Positions 30,583 through 42,278 of a stretch of 47,070 bases of DNA are shown piece by piece; within the stretch, counting starts at the first letter, position 1; each line of letters starts with the position of its first letter. The notes below the pieces were generated by a model. The model saw nothing but the letters and a program-made list of their open reading frames with translations. It made no database searches and was not told the origin of the DNA. The stretch lies in NCBI GenBank assembly GCA_009746045.1, contig RPFO01001533.1:1-47070 (forward strand). Reading direction: 5' to 3'. This DNA comes from Mesostigma viride. Its lineage: Eukaryota; Streptophyta; Mesostigmatophyceae; Mesostigmatales; Mesostigmataceae. The translations under genes and the position numbers were made by a program.

Positions 30583-30939
30583 TCGACCCTGGCCATCTGC
30601 ACGCGCGCAATAAAGAGGGCAACAACGCAGGCAGAGCTCTCACTTTCCCACTTCAGGGGATGGGAACTTTTTACCTCCTAACAGCCACCCCTGAACAATA
30701 AGGCTAAGGAGAAGGAATGGGACCGGCAACAGCCGACCAGAAGAATAAAGGGCTATCCGTGGCCCTACAATAAAGCAGTATGGTGTCCTATTCAATAATC
30801 AATCAATTAACAACATATATCCATTGCCTATTCAATTTAAATAGCAAAACAAGCAGTAAATAGGGGGTTACCTTGCGAAGCCGTAGGAGTGCCCCCAAAA
30901 GTGCCACAGCCGGCCAAGAACCCCCTATTGACGTGGAGC
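30583..30939. other. Non-coding flank before the palindrome
   Basis: No gene seen. AT-rich, with three aataaa-type signals (30609, 30744, 30769) and two copies of cctattcaat (30787, 30828). It marks the change from the GC-rich viral-type part to the repeat and retrotransposon part. Confidence 0.6.
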
Positions 30940-31974
30940 CAACATTATCGCAAGCCAACCCCCTTTCAGGGTCCCAAAACCACCTGGCAGGGTGCCAAAA
31001 TACTAATATTCACCCCTGAAAAGGCTTTCTCACTACCTGAGGGAGACCCAGCCAAAACCCCGGCTCAGACCCTGAGAAACCCCCCCCGCCCTGGTTATTA
31101 GCCAGGGGGTGGGGATATTTTCTCCCCCCTCCCTGGTCCCCCATACCCGGCAGACTGCCACGTGTCACCCCCTGATTGGCTGGCTACTAGGCCTGATATA
31201 ACCAGGGTGGAAATAGGCTCCGCCAGGGTGCTCCAAAAGCAAAAAAGCCCCATCACCTGGTTGGTGACGGGGCCCTGTCAGATATTGACACCCGGCTGGT
31301 TTTCCCTTCAAATTTTGACAGGGTCCCTGGCCAGGAAAAAAATATCTAAAGCTACTATAGATATATTCTAGTATATCCAAGATACTCCCGAGTACCAGGG
31401 AGTAGACTCGAATATCCCCCTGGTCCCAAGGCGGCCGGGTCCACCCCAGAGATGCGCATCTCTGGGGTGGACCCGGCCGCCTTGGGACCAGGGGGGATAT
31501 TCGAGTCTACTCCCTGGTACTCGGGAGTATCTTGGATATACTAGAATATATCTATAGTAGCTTTAGATATTTTTTTCCTGGCCAGGGACCCTGTCAAAAT
31601 TTGAAGGGAAAACCAGCCGGGTGTCAATATCTGACAGGGCCCCGTCACCAACCAGGTGATGGGGCTTTTTTGCTTTTGGAGCACCCTGGCGGAGCCTATT
31701 TCCACCCTGGTTATATCAGGCCTAGTAGCCAGCCAATCAGGGGGTGACACGTGGCAGTCTGCCGGGTATGGGGGACCAGGGAGGGGGGAGAAAATATCCC
31801 CACCCCCTGGCTAATAACCAGGGCGGGGGGGGGTTTCTCAGGGTCTGAGCCGGGGTTTTGGCTGGGTCTCCCTCAGGTAGTGAGAAAGCCTTTTCAGGGG
31901 GTGAATATTAGTATTTTGGCACCCTGCCAGGTGGTTTTGGGACCCTGAAAGGGGGTTGGCTTGCGATAATGTTG
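30940..31974. repeat. Near-perfect palindrome of about 1.03 kb
   Basis: The sequence from 30940 to 31455 is followed by its reverse complement from 31456 to 31974. The centre is gatgc|gcatc (31451-31460) with no spacer. I find only three differences between arms, each one base in a C/G run (c8 versus g9, c4 versus g5, c5 versus g6). Arms contain CCAAT and cacgtg-type sequences. The same short ORF appears on both strands (31162 and 31750), which is a by-product of the symmetry. The left flank is unique sequence; the right flank is a truncated LTR. Confidence 0.95.
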
Positions 31975-32069
31975 TTTCGCTAGGGGTTTGAGTAGAGGAG
32001 GCCTGACCAATTTAGGTAGTATCAGGCCCAGTAGAGGTAGAGGTGGAGGTAGAAGTTTAGGACGTAACA
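31975..32069 (+). repeat. LTR remnant (3' 95 bp of the 5' LTR)
   Basis: Identical or nearly so to 42184-42278; begins tttcgctaggggtttgag and ends gacgtaaca. The upstream 470 bases of the LTR are absent and replaced by the palindrome. Confidence 0.9.
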
Positions 32070-32070
32070 A

Positions 32071-32088
32071 TGGTTCCGGAGGAACTTT
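32071..32088 (+). promoter_or_regulatory. Primer-binding site of the retrotransposon
   Basis: tggttccggaggaac begins two bases after the LTR end (gacgtaaca-a-tgg), as expected for a tRNA primer site complementary to a 3' CCA. The tRNA identity is not determined. Confidence 0.65.
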
Positions 32089-32612
32089 CGTAGGTAGAGA
32101 ACGAGACGACGGTCCTTTGTCACATACGCCTTTGCAAGAATCCTTCCGCGTCCAGGGATACGAAGACGACACTCTCTTGACAGGTAATGGGCGGGTCGCC
32201 GTCAAGCTGGGAGAGTAGTGCTGCCCGGTTCGGGACACGATCTGCCTAGATGCTAGACCTGCTCGTAGCGGATAAATCCTTTCGTAGATAGCTCCTTCGC
32301 CTTGTTTTCCTGCGCAAGTTTTCTTCCTGTCGTAGATAGAGGTAATTGTTTGGTTCGGCAACAGTGAGACGATTAGCGTCGTGGTAGCCTACACCTTTTT
32401 CCTTCGTGCTGCTGTTTTATTAGACGGCCGCAGCCGCAGAGATACGGGTCGCTGCTTTAGGACGAGCGCTGGACTATTCGGTCGCTGATTTTAGGACGAG
32501 CGCTGGACAATTCCGCCCTCATGCTGCTTTCGGTGCTCCAGCCAGATCGCCCAGATAAGTCGCCTACTCCTTCTTCTAGCGTGACGTCACAAGACCCACC
32601 AGGTGCGTTACC
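32089..32612 (+). other. Retrotransposon leader
   Basis: Between the primer-binding site and the first leader ORF. An RGG-rich frame that begins inside the LTR (MAYYSNTY at 42125 in the complete LTR) crosses the LTR end and continues here to a stop at 32218 (ends GRVAVKLGE). The rest, 32219-32612, shows no gene but contains a short duplicated segment (gacgagcgctggac, 32461 and 32496). Confidence 0.55.
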
Positions 32613-33009
32613 ATGAGCCAGCGTCGTGTTTTCACTGCTCCTTCCCATTCGTCCAGTGACAATAGCTTAGCTAAATATTACGTAGTTATTACCCCTCAAT
32701 GGTCAGCCATTTTCCTCTCTTGGTCAGATGCTAGGAAGATAGTGCAAAACCGTATACATAACGTAGTTAGGTATAAGAAATTTGTGACCTTCGAGGAAGC
32801 CCAACAATTCCTCATAGACCATAGTGTATCAGATTTAGGCCTACATGTACGTTAATTCTACTCCTCATGGTCGTCCTCCTGTAGAAGCTCTAGATTTTGC
32901 TACCCCTCCTTCGTCTCCCCCTAAACGGGCTGCATCCTCATCTAGCTCAGATACTCCTCTCACCTTAGAGTTCGGTTCCCTATCCATTACTGTTGTTAAA
33001 AAGGATTGA
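32613..33009 (+). pseudogene. Leader ORF with RNase H1 hybrid-binding/viroplasmin-like domain
   Basis: About 132 residues in two frames. The first (32613-32855) contains KYYVVITPQWSAIFLSWSDA, a Lys-Phe turn (YKKFVTFEEAQQFL) and ends with GLHVR; this is the pattern of the RNA:DNA-hybrid-binding domain at the N-terminus of eukaryotic RNase H1 and of caulimovirus viroplasmin proteins. After a one-base shift near 32840 the frame continues through VNSTPHGRPPVEALDFATPP and ends with ITVVKKD at 33009. A separate ORF of this kind upstream of gag is unusual for chromoviruses. It may act in reverse transcription or RNA handling (inference). Confidence 0.6.
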
Positions 33010-33101
33010 TTTAAATTGTTTTCCTTCCTTAGGACATTAAAAGTTTTCCCTTTTTCCTTTATTGCTTCCATTTAGATTCCTATTCCTTTACTTAATTAAA
33101 G

Positions 33102-34850
33102 ATGGATCCAGTGGGTGCAGATATGTCGCCTATACCTACCAATACTACTACTATTACTAATAATAATACTAATAACAATAACAACACTGGTGGTAACCGA
33201 CGGGACTCCTTGGAAACGGTGCACCATCTCACTCCTCAAGGTAATCTGCGTACCTCACCTCCTTCTCCTGTTACTGGTGGTCGCCGTCGTCCCTCAATTA
33301 CCCCACCTACTTATGAACAACGTATGCAGGTTAGATTTAGTGATGACCCCTCCTTTACCCTGAACCAGGCCCCTGCCCCTCCTGCAACCTTGGCTCAACC
33401 CTCCAGCAGGTCCTCACTGACTAACAATGCTTCTAGGCCTCCTTCCCACCCTATGCCTTCCATGCCTGCTTATAACACGGGTCGTACCTCTGCCCCTGTC
33501 GGCCCTTCTGGGCGCCCTAGTGCAGTTCCCTTTTATCCTCCTGCTTCCTGGGCCTATCCTGATACGGCCTACGAGGCTGCCCAGGTCCCTACCCGTGTGG
33601 CTGATTTAGAAGTTAATAGTGATTTCAGCACCATGCCTCTAGATGACAGAAACTATGATCATTTTGCCTACTCCTCCCTTCGTGAGCAATATACTGTTCC
33701 CTTCTCCTATGGGCACCATCCTGAAACGGTGGCCCCTTCTAGACATCTATCCAAAACTTTTCCTCTTCCTTCTTTCTATCCCGCGTATGTAGCAGTGGAA
33801 GACAGTAGCCCTATGGGAAAAACTGACTCCTCTAATCCCCCTAAGCCCCCTGCTCTTCCCCTCTTTGCTAACCTTCCCAAGTTGGATGTCAAGTCTACCC
33901 CTCAACAGCTTTTCACTTTTATTATGTTGCTTACCCAGAATACAGAGTCGTGGCAGAATCATAATAGATGGCGTCTCTCTGATGCTGTACTCGTCCCTCA
34001 CTATCTTACTACATGCATTACTCCTGAGCTTGCTAACCTCATCCAGTGTGAGTCTTTGGCCTCTCATGCCTACCCTAACTCAGTAGCAGAATTGTTTAAG
34101 CGCTTAGAGAACCATTTAGTCCCTCCTGATGCAGATTGGCAGGATAGATTAGCCTTTGGTACCTTGCAGCAAGGTACTAAACCGTTTAAGGAGTATATGT
34201 CAGAAAGAATTTGATGCACAGATGGTACGAATTAGAGATTTGTCGGGCGCCGAAGTACGTGCTCGCTTCCTACAAGGCCTCAGTAGACCCTTATTACGTG
34301 AAGTAAAGCGCCAGTTCTCTGCCTACCGTTTTACTGATCTGCCCCTCAAGCATGTGCGTCAGCATCTCTTACGGGTAGCAGATTTCTTCACCACCCCTTC
34401 TCTTCCTACCCGTTCCCGTATTAATAATATTAGTCTTACCCCTGAGGAGGAGAACTCCTACGTAGAAGAATTAGATATTTGTGTTACTGACCTTTCAGCT
34501 CTGGATGTCTCTCATATCACATGCTATCATTGTAAGGAAGTAGGTCATCTTAAACGTGAGTGCCCCAAGTTCCTTTCGGGTGCTCCCCCTCATCCCGACG
34601 CTCGCCCTCCTCGTACCCCTCAGCGTGCTCCTATTCGTCCCATCCAGGACGCATTCCCTCAGCTACCCCTAGTAGGCTGAATGCTGTGCAGACAGGACCC
34701 CCAGGGTTCCCCTATGATAATCAGGCTCCCGCACCCTCTTCGATCCCTCGTGACCCTCCAGCAGTGGCTTTTTCGCCAGGGTCTTCTTCGGGGTTAGTTC
34801 CTATGGATTTGGGGGGGAGGGGGAACAGTAGGCCTGTCAGCCGGGGGTAA
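33102..34850 (+). pseudogene. Retrotransposon gag, broken by frame shifts
   Basis: Starts MDPVGADMSPIPTNTTTITN with a low-complexity Asn/Thr and Pro/Ser-rich N-terminus. The capsid-like region follows (LFTFIMLLTQNTESWQNHNR; DADWQDRLAFGTLQQGTKPF), and after a break near 34205 the frame continues with LSGAEVRARFLQGLSRPLLR and a CCHC zinc knuckle CYHCKEVGHLKREC (about 34522-34563). A further shift near 34670 leads to PMDLGGRGNSRPVSRG and the stop at 34850. Gag would bind and package element RNA. As written it is not translatable in one frame. Confidence 0.8.
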
Positions 34851-37800
34851 CCTGGACAGGTCCTTAGATAGTACCCCAGATAATAATTTTTGCCTGCCTG
34901 TTTTTATAACCTCTGTAGGAGCTGAATCATCCCTACCACTACGTGTCCGTCCTCTTATGTTCTTGAATGGTGGCTTAACCGTTCCCCATACTGTTGTAGA
35001 CCCCTTTTTGCATGCTGATGAACTCTTGAACGTCTCTGTGTTAGTGGATAGCGGTGCGGCTAGCTCCTTTGTGAGCGAGGCCCTAGTTAGGCGTTTAGGA
35101 CTAGTCCCTATCCCTCACACAAAAACTGTCACTGTCCATTATGCTGACGGTCGCACCAGTCATTCCCCGGGTACGGTGTCCCTTCCCCTGGTCATACAAG
35201 GACGTACTGTCAACCTGACGGCCACTATAGGCCCTATCACTACCGCTGATGTATTACTAGGATTAGATTGGCACCAGGATAATAAGATTACTATTAATTA
35301 TGATACCATGGTCATTTGGTTTCCAGATAGCTCTTACTGGGTACCGGAACGTCATTATAGATTAGAAAATTTATCCTTGGTAGATATTACTCCTCCTACA
35401 CCTGTTGATCCTCCTGTAAGACCTATACCTGAAGTATTAATGTCCAATGACGAATTGCGATCTGAACTAAAGGAATATGGATACCTATTATGTATGTTCC
35501 TTCAGTTAGAAGTACAGGAGATACCTATCACTAATAATAGTGTGGATATAGATGTAAACACAGTGGATACAATAGGAGTGGGATTTACTGAAAATGAAAT
35601 AGTAAGATACATGGCTGTGATAGATTCCTCAAAAGTTTTTGAAGAAAAGACTCCTTCTTATCCTCCTCCTCGTTCTGTTTTACACCGTGTAGTTATCAAG
35701 GACGGTGCAGTTCCTACGCACTCTCCGATGTATAGAATGGGCCCTACCGAATTAAAGGAACTAAAACAGATTTTAGTGTCACTATTAGAAGCAGGATTGA
35801 TAGAGCCTAGTAACTCCCCCTACTCAGCTGGTGTCCTGTTAGTTCCTAAGCCAAATGGCAAGTTTCGCCTAGTTACTGATTATAGGAAGTTAAATGATAT
35901 TACTGTGAAGTCTAAATACCCTCTACCTCGTATTGATGATATATTTAATAAGGTTAAAGGTTCCACCTGTTTCACGGTACTGGATTGTGCGGATGGTTTT
36001 TGGCAACTGCGTATAGCTCCTGAGGATTGCCATAAAACCGCCTTTGCTACCCCTTTTGGTCATTACCAGTTTAGAGTAGCGGCTATGGGACTCTGTAACT
36101 CTCCTGCCTCTTTTCAAATGTTAATGAATGAAGTGCTTAGACCTGTTATGGGAATTCTCACCTTCCTCAAGTGTCATCTGATTTAAAGGATCCTTCCTTC
36201 TCCTCTGTTTCTTTATCTGAGCACGATCGTTCTTGTGCTCAAGCTTACTTAGATGATATCCTTATTTACTCTCCTGATTTTGAAACGCACCTACGTGATT
36301 TAAAGAAAGTATTAGAAATAATGGCTGAAAATTCTTTGTGGGCTCGCCGTGCTAAAGTTCGTTCTGGTAGGAGTGTACCATTTTTAGGACACGTTTTGTC
36401 AGATGCCGGGGTCGCTACCGACCCGGATAAAACTAAGTCAATTCAGGAATGGCCTACCCCTACCGACGTTAAAGGTGTACGTAGTTTTCTAGGGATTGCC
36501 TCTTACTATAGGCGTTTTATCCCGCGTTTCGCAACTATAGCAGCCCCTATTAATCATTTATTAAAGAAGGATATCCCCTTTGTCTGGAGTAGTGAATGTC
36601 AGTCGGCTTTTCAGTGTCTAAAATCCCTACTCCTCTCTCCTCCCGTACTCATCCTACCGGATACTACTAAACCCTTTGTGTGGTAGCTACAGACGCTAGT
36701 AAGGTAGCTATAGGGGGCGTCCTTCTCCAGGATCAGGGTCAGGGCTTACAGCCAATTGAGTATATCTCTAGGACAATGCTCCCTGCGGAGCGTAACTATC
36801 CCGTACACCAGCAGGAACTTTAGCTGTGGTGTATTGTTGCCACGCGTGGCAGCACTTTCTTAAAGGTGCTCAATTTGATGTTTGCCTGAATGAACCCTGT
36901 GAGATAGATCCTTATAGATTAGTTATCCAGACGGATCACCGTCCCCTTACCCATCTTCTCTCCCAACCCAACCTTACCCCTCGTCAAGCGCGCTGGATGG
37001 AGTTTTTAGCACAGTTTTCCCCTTTTAAACTTCAGTATGTTAAGGGTGTAGATAACATAGTACCAGATGCACTCTCCCGTCGCGCAGATTACTCCTTTTT
37101 CGAGGACCTTGATGTTCTCAATACTACTCTAGTTCCTACTACTATGGGTGTAACCCCTTATGGTGAACTACCTGATGATGAATCCTATGCCTATCTCTTT
37201 CATACAGCTGTTCGCATGCCTGATCTCCTTTCTCACGTAGGACTCTCTCTCCCGTGTGAGGCCCTTCCTGTGGTCTCGGTGGGGGGGGAGGGGAAAAATA
37301 AAATTTCTATACCGCTTAGCCATATAGCGACTAGGTCAGGAAAGTCTTATGATAACATAGTCCCTCTAGGACCTCCCCTTCTCTTTGGCAAGGCGGTAGG
37401 AGACCTCTTTAAACCTGTTCTGGATACCTCTGTAGCGATGCCTACCTCTGATCTTGAACGCCTTATTAGTAGATTTACGGCCACTGAGCCGGAAGCTTTA
37501 GCTGCCATTGCTGCCCATCCCCAACAATTAGGCAAGCACCCTTGTAAATTTGTAGGTGGGTTTTTATATGTGCAGATAGCAGATTCTCCCCCTCAATGGC
37601 GCCTGTATGTCCCTCCTATCTGTCGCTCCTCCTTGCTCTTTGAGTTGCATGACTTAGCTGCTCATCAGGGTGGTAAACGGGTACGGGACCTAGTAGCCCG
37701 CTCTTACTACTGGCCTTCCCTTTTAAAGGATGTAGATGAGTATGTTAGAACCTGTCAATCTTGCCAGGAGATGAAACCCAACAATGTAGGACAGATAGCA

Positions 37801-38960
37801 GAACCTAGGACCCTACCTGATCCCATCATGCCGTGGGACTCCATTATGATGGATTTTGTAGGACCTTTTAGGAAGAATGATAGAGGTAACGCCCAGATCC
37901 TTGTTTTCGTAGATCGTTTTACTCGTATGTGTCATCTCGTGCCGTGTCCCTTAGAACTCACCGCACGCGATTGCGCACGCCTATACCTTAATAATGTATA
38001 TAGATATCATGGTTTGAGTAGGCAGTTTATTAGTGATAAAGATAAGCTATTTACCTCTGACTTTTGGCAGCAGTTTTTCGCTGCTATCGGTACCAAGGTT
38101 ACGTTCGGTACTGCCTATCACTCCTCCTCCTCTCATCTAGTAGAGCGTCTTAATAGGGTAGTGGAAGAAGCGCTGAGGCACTATGTTAACGGCTCGGGAG
38201 TGATTGGGAGGATTATCTATGCTTGGTAGAGTTCTCCCTTAACAATTGCCCCAGGCTGCGCATGGCTATACGCCTTTCTTCCTAGATACTGGTAGACAGC
38301 CTCTTACTCCTACCTCTCTCTTAGCTAGTCCTTTACGGGACAGGGACGATGTGTCCCGGGATACTGTAGAAGGTGTACAGGCCTTGCTAGATAAAATGAA
38401 AATGCACATGATCACGCGATTTCAGGGTACCAAAAGGCTCAGGCTAAGTACCTTGCTAGGTTGCGTGCCTCCTTAGATAGAAGAGCGCCTGAAATAGATA
38501 TAGGAGATTTAGTCTTAGTAGAAGGCCCCCGTGTTGGCCGTTTTGCTCACAAGTTCGAAGCAGAACTTAAAGTGAAACTTAGGCCCGCCTTCTTAGGACC
38601 CTTCCGTGTGTTGTCTAGAGTAGGTAATTTCTTATATAAAATAGATATCCCTACCTCTTGGCAGACACATTCTAACACCTTCCATAGAAGCCAGCTGAAG
38701 CTTTATCACCAAAGCACGTTCGCTGGTAGAGAACTAGCTCCTGCCCCTTTAGAGCATAACCCTGATACTGGTGAGGTAGAAGACGAGGTAGAGAGTATCG
38801 TGGCCCATAGAGATATCAAAAAGGGCCGCGGTACCAGCGCCAGTATAAGGTGAAATGGATGTATGCTCGTAGTGAGGTAGATAAAGTATGGTACACGGAG
38901 AGTGAGTTAGATGGTTGTAGCCGCTTGCTGCAGGAGTACAAAACCCTACACCAGCTCTAG
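34846..38960 (+). pseudogene. Retrotransposon pol: protease, RT, RNase H, integrase, chromodomain (copy 1)
   Basis: Protease: VLVDSGAASSFVSE (about 35041) and VLLGLDWH. Reverse transcriptase: KPNGKFRLVTDYRKLND, FTVLDCADGFWQL, then after a shift near 36165 AQAYLDDILIYSPDF (YLDD at 36246-36257). RNase H: ATDAS-like start after 36686, TDHRPLTHLLSQ, PDALSRR. Integrase: HHCC zinc module (ELHDLAAHQGGKRV ... CQSCQEMK), DDE core (MMDFVGPF; FISDKDKLF; SHLVERLNR). A GPF/Y-type segment (AFLGPFRVLSRVG) and a chromodomain end (38960). At least five frame breaks occur; at four of them (about 38196, 38250, 38401, 38833) copy 2 has an extra base and keeps the frame. Confidence 0.85.
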
Positions 38961-39035
38961 TTGGCAACCTGCCCTCCCTTATCGTATGCCTGCTATTGTT
39001 GGGTGGTTGGTTGTCCCCTCCCCTCCGCAGCCATC

Positions 39036-41342
39036 ATGGAACCTACCCCTCCGTCGGAGAGCCGCCGCCTTCCCCTCCACCGCCGACCCAGAGTTGTACT
39101 TCGAGGCCCTTCCGGGCCGATGGGTGTCACGTTCCAGTTATCCGGGTGGCCTGTTCAGCCTGCCCTCCAGGCTCATCATGCGGCTTTAGTCAGGGCTGCT
39201 CTCTTTGGGTCGCGTGGTTCGGCCCGGCCCCCGATGATCCGCACCAGCTAGTTGTGCATGGGTTCGACGATGCCGGGCATTGTCTTTTAGGATGTGGCTC
39301 CCGCTGTCCAGCCTTGGAGCAGATAGCCGCTGTCCTTCAGTGCCCCCGGGTGTTTTCCTACCTGTCTACCCCTGTGGGCCGCTCCTGCCTACGGGAGGTG
39401 TTCCCCTGGCTTCCGGGCGAGGGCGAGGCAGATGTAGATGACAACCCCTGTGACCTCCTACGGGCAGTAGAGTTCATGGAAATCGCAGACCAGTCAGCGG
39501 AGGTAGCAGCTGGCGACCCTTCCCCTACGGACGCCCAGTCGAGGCGCAGTACACTCCAGAGTATTCGGCCTCAAGTGTAGCGTCCTCTTCCTCAGTGTCG
39601 GCTCCTTCCCCTGTCCCGTCTTCACCACGGTCGACCGTCGTGCGTCGGTGGAGCCTACCCCTTTGGGTGGATCGCGCACCTGATCATCTTTCGGCGACTG
39701 TTTCGGCGATGCAGGCCAGATCCAGTCCCTGACCGCGGCATTCGGGGCCTTCATGGCGGCCCAGGCGCAGGCTCCAGCAGCCCGCCAGGTGGGGTGTCTG
39801 TTGTATCTGCGCCCCCTACCCCTTCGGTTGCCACTGCGCCTACTGTTTCGCCTGCGCTGTGCGAGCCTTCGGTGGCTGCGGTTTCCTCTGTGGCTGCGGC
39901 TCCACGCCTCTGGTTGCCTCTGCGCCTGCGACCGACGTACCCGCGCCTCCGCGCGAATTGCCCGTCCCAGCGACCGCGCCCGCTGTCGCCGCCTCCGGGC
40001 CGCCCGCTGCGCCTTCGCAGCCATTGCGGGGTTTCTTTAGCGACACGGGCGATCTTCCCAGGCTTTGGGAGGGTGGTCCCCCGCAGAGGATTCCGGTGCC
40101 CGACTGGAGCTTGGACGGGAACCAGTCTTATGCCGGATTGCCTGTCCCTACGGGCCTGTGTTCAATATGTGGCCTGAGGGTGCGCCGTCACCGGAGACCG
40201 GCGCCAGTTGCGGTTGCGGGTCCGTCGCGACCCCCTTCGACTTCGGGTCCGGCGCGACCTCCTGTCGTACCGGCGCCGTCTGCGTCTGTGCCGGTTCCTA
40301 CCCCTGCTTCGGCCCCTGCCCCGTCGTCCTCGCGGTCTTTGGCTGCGGTTGTTCGGGCCAGCGGCCCTGATCCTCGCGCCACCCGCGCTGCTGATTCCCT
40401 CCGGGAGCTATCCCAGGGCGATCGGGACCGGGCCCCTTCTGTGGTGCATGCGACGCCGGAGTCGCGCGACACGCCCGTCCCGGGTATGGTATGTCTGCGC
40501 TCGCCTGCCGACAGTGTGACCTGCCGCGCGCCTCCGCCGAGCTTGCCATTTCGCCATGTCCTACGGGTTCTCCCAGGTGTGTCGGGCGCCGCGGGACCGT
40601 GGCCTACCCATTGAGACTGATCGGCCTCCTTTCGATATGGTTGTTTAGCTGATCCTGTGTTCCAGGGTGAGATCCTGGTTCGGCGCGTTCTGTATCGCTG
40701 GGCTAGGCGTCACAACGACTTGGACACCTACGGTGGGTTCCAGTGGGCTTACCCTCCGCCTCTGGGCATTATGGCTTCGGATGCCCTTACGGTAGAGTTT
40801 CCTGCGGCGCCGGGTGCTACGTACAGCACGGTTCTCCAGCCCATCCTGGAGTGGGATGCCCGTCGTCCAGCGCCCATCCCTGGTCAGGGTCTGGACGCCC
40901 GTGGTCATCCCCTCCTCGGGCTAGCGACTACCTAGAGACGTTCGGGTCGCGACAGTGTGCTCGTCGGTGGCGCTCCCGTGAGGTTCGGCACATCCGGATG
41001 TGGCCGTCTAACGTGGAGCCCCTGGTAAATCTGTTCTTCCCGACGGGTTTGCGCCCTCGGATCCGGTACCATCGCCTACTCCTGCGGGCCCTCTGTTTGA
41101 TCGCAGTAGAGCCTTTCCTCCGCCTCTTTGCCTGTGGTTTCCTGGACTGGGCCCGTGGCCAGGTCGTTCTTACGCAGCATAGGTATTACTGGGCCTTTCT
41201 GGGCCTTTTTCCTGATGGCGTGTGGGCCGATGTTTTCCTCACTGTAGATAGGCATGACAATGCCGATGAGGTGGCCCATTACCAGGAGTATTTGGATGTT
41301 CTGTTGGCCTCGCGTGGCACTTACCAGACTGATGGCCACTAG
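39036..41342 (+). pseudogene. Retrotransposon ORF3, copy 1 (broken)
   Basis: Homologous to 43818-46147 in copy 2. It starts at an ATG after tcccctcccctccgcagccatc, which resembles a 3' splice acceptor. Recognisable parts: PDDPHQLVVHGFDDAGHCLL, SYLSTPVGRSCLREVFPWL, a long Ala/Pro/Ser-rich middle, and a C-terminal block with RHNDLDTYGGFQWAYPPP and LFFPTGLRPRIRYHRLLLRA. Many single-base breaks. I do not recognise the protein. Confidence 0.6.
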
Positions 41343-41714
41343 ATAGAGGGCCTTAGGCCGACCTGAGGGTGTTGTCCCTCCGGTATATAGAGTCGCCCTC
41401 ATATTCTGGCCAGTTGATTGGTCGTTCTTGGTCCCTGGTACTGATTTGTTTACTCTGTGTGTCCTGCCCAGTGCCGTCCCCCCCGGCAAGGACTCCGTTC
41501 CAGGCAGTTAGGGGAACCTCCCACCAGGCTTGGTGCTGGCTAACCCTACACCACCCGGCGTGGTGGTGGAGACCGAGTTAACTATTGGTGCTTTGTATCT
41601 TGGATGGCTTGTCGATTGTGTTGGTGTGTGCTGGGTGCATTAGGTTTTTCCTACCCCTTTGGTTTCCTCCCTGTGCGTAGGGAGAGGGCTCCCTACCTTT
41701 ATGGGGGGGGGAGG
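41343..41714 (+). other. 3' untranslated stretch with polypurine tract
   Basis: No gene. It ends in a G-rich polypurine tract (gggggggggagg, 41703-41714) directly before the LTR, the expected plus-strand primer. The equivalent in copy 2 is 46148-46516. Confidence 0.75.
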
Positions 41715-42278
41715 TGTTACGTCGCGTAACAAGTCGTTGTAGTTACGGACGTAAATTAGGTCCTTTGCCTCGGTTGTTCCTAGGTTTACGTGTAATGCCT
41801 ACTGGGACATTATTGTCCTCGTATCAGTACTGTGGTACATTGGGTGCTTTTGGGCGCCGCGCCGCATACTTTATTAGTGGTCCTTATCCTTTGGTAGAAT
41901 GTAGTGGACCAGCGTGCATCTGTGCATCGGCCTGTACATCCGTAGGTGAGGGCCAGGTCGGCCCGAGCAGGATGGACCGTTGGTGACCATTTATGCACGT
42001 TCTCTCCCTCGTTTGGTCACTCGGCGTGTGTTAAATGAATTAACACATATAGGCTTGGGTCACGGCAGTGTAGTGTGTTTCCTTCCTCTATTCCTGGAAT
42101 AAACGGGTTCGGGTAAATGGTTGTATGGCGTATTACAGCAACACATACGTGAATGCATTGAGATCAGCTCCGTCTCGTTCGTCTTTCGCTAGGGGTTTGA
42201 GTAGAGGAGGCCTGACCAATTTAGGTAGTATCAGGCCCAGTAGAGGTAGAGGTGGAGGTAGAAGTTTAGGACGTAACA
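41715..42278 (+). repeat. Complete LTR (564 bp), shared by the two copies
   Basis: Begins tgttacgtcgcgtaacaa and ends ttaggacgtaaca (TG...CA). It contains an aataaa signal (42099) after a long region, then ATG 42125 opening an RGG-rich frame that crosses the LTR 3' end. The first 16 bases (TTACGTCGCGTAA) form a near-palindrome. Confidence 0.9.

Larger units (their letters stand above)
31975..42278 (+). mobile_element. Ty3/gypsy chromovirus, copy 1 (5' LTR truncated, ORFs broken)
   Basis: Order: LTR remnant, primer-binding site, leader ORF, gag, protease, reverse transcriptase, RNase H, integrase with chromodomain, an additional ORF3, polypurine tract, 3' LTR (shared with copy 2). The protein order with integrase after RNase H, and the chromodomain, identify a chromovirus of the Metaviridae. 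Single-base frame breaks run through every ORF. The gag-pol part is less GC-rich than the viral-type region, whereas ORF3 is GC-rich. Confidence 0.92.

Noticed and set aside
30889-31948. Short ORFs in both arms of the palindrome
   Set aside because: The same ORFs appear on both strands because of the symmetry; no domain or coding signature.
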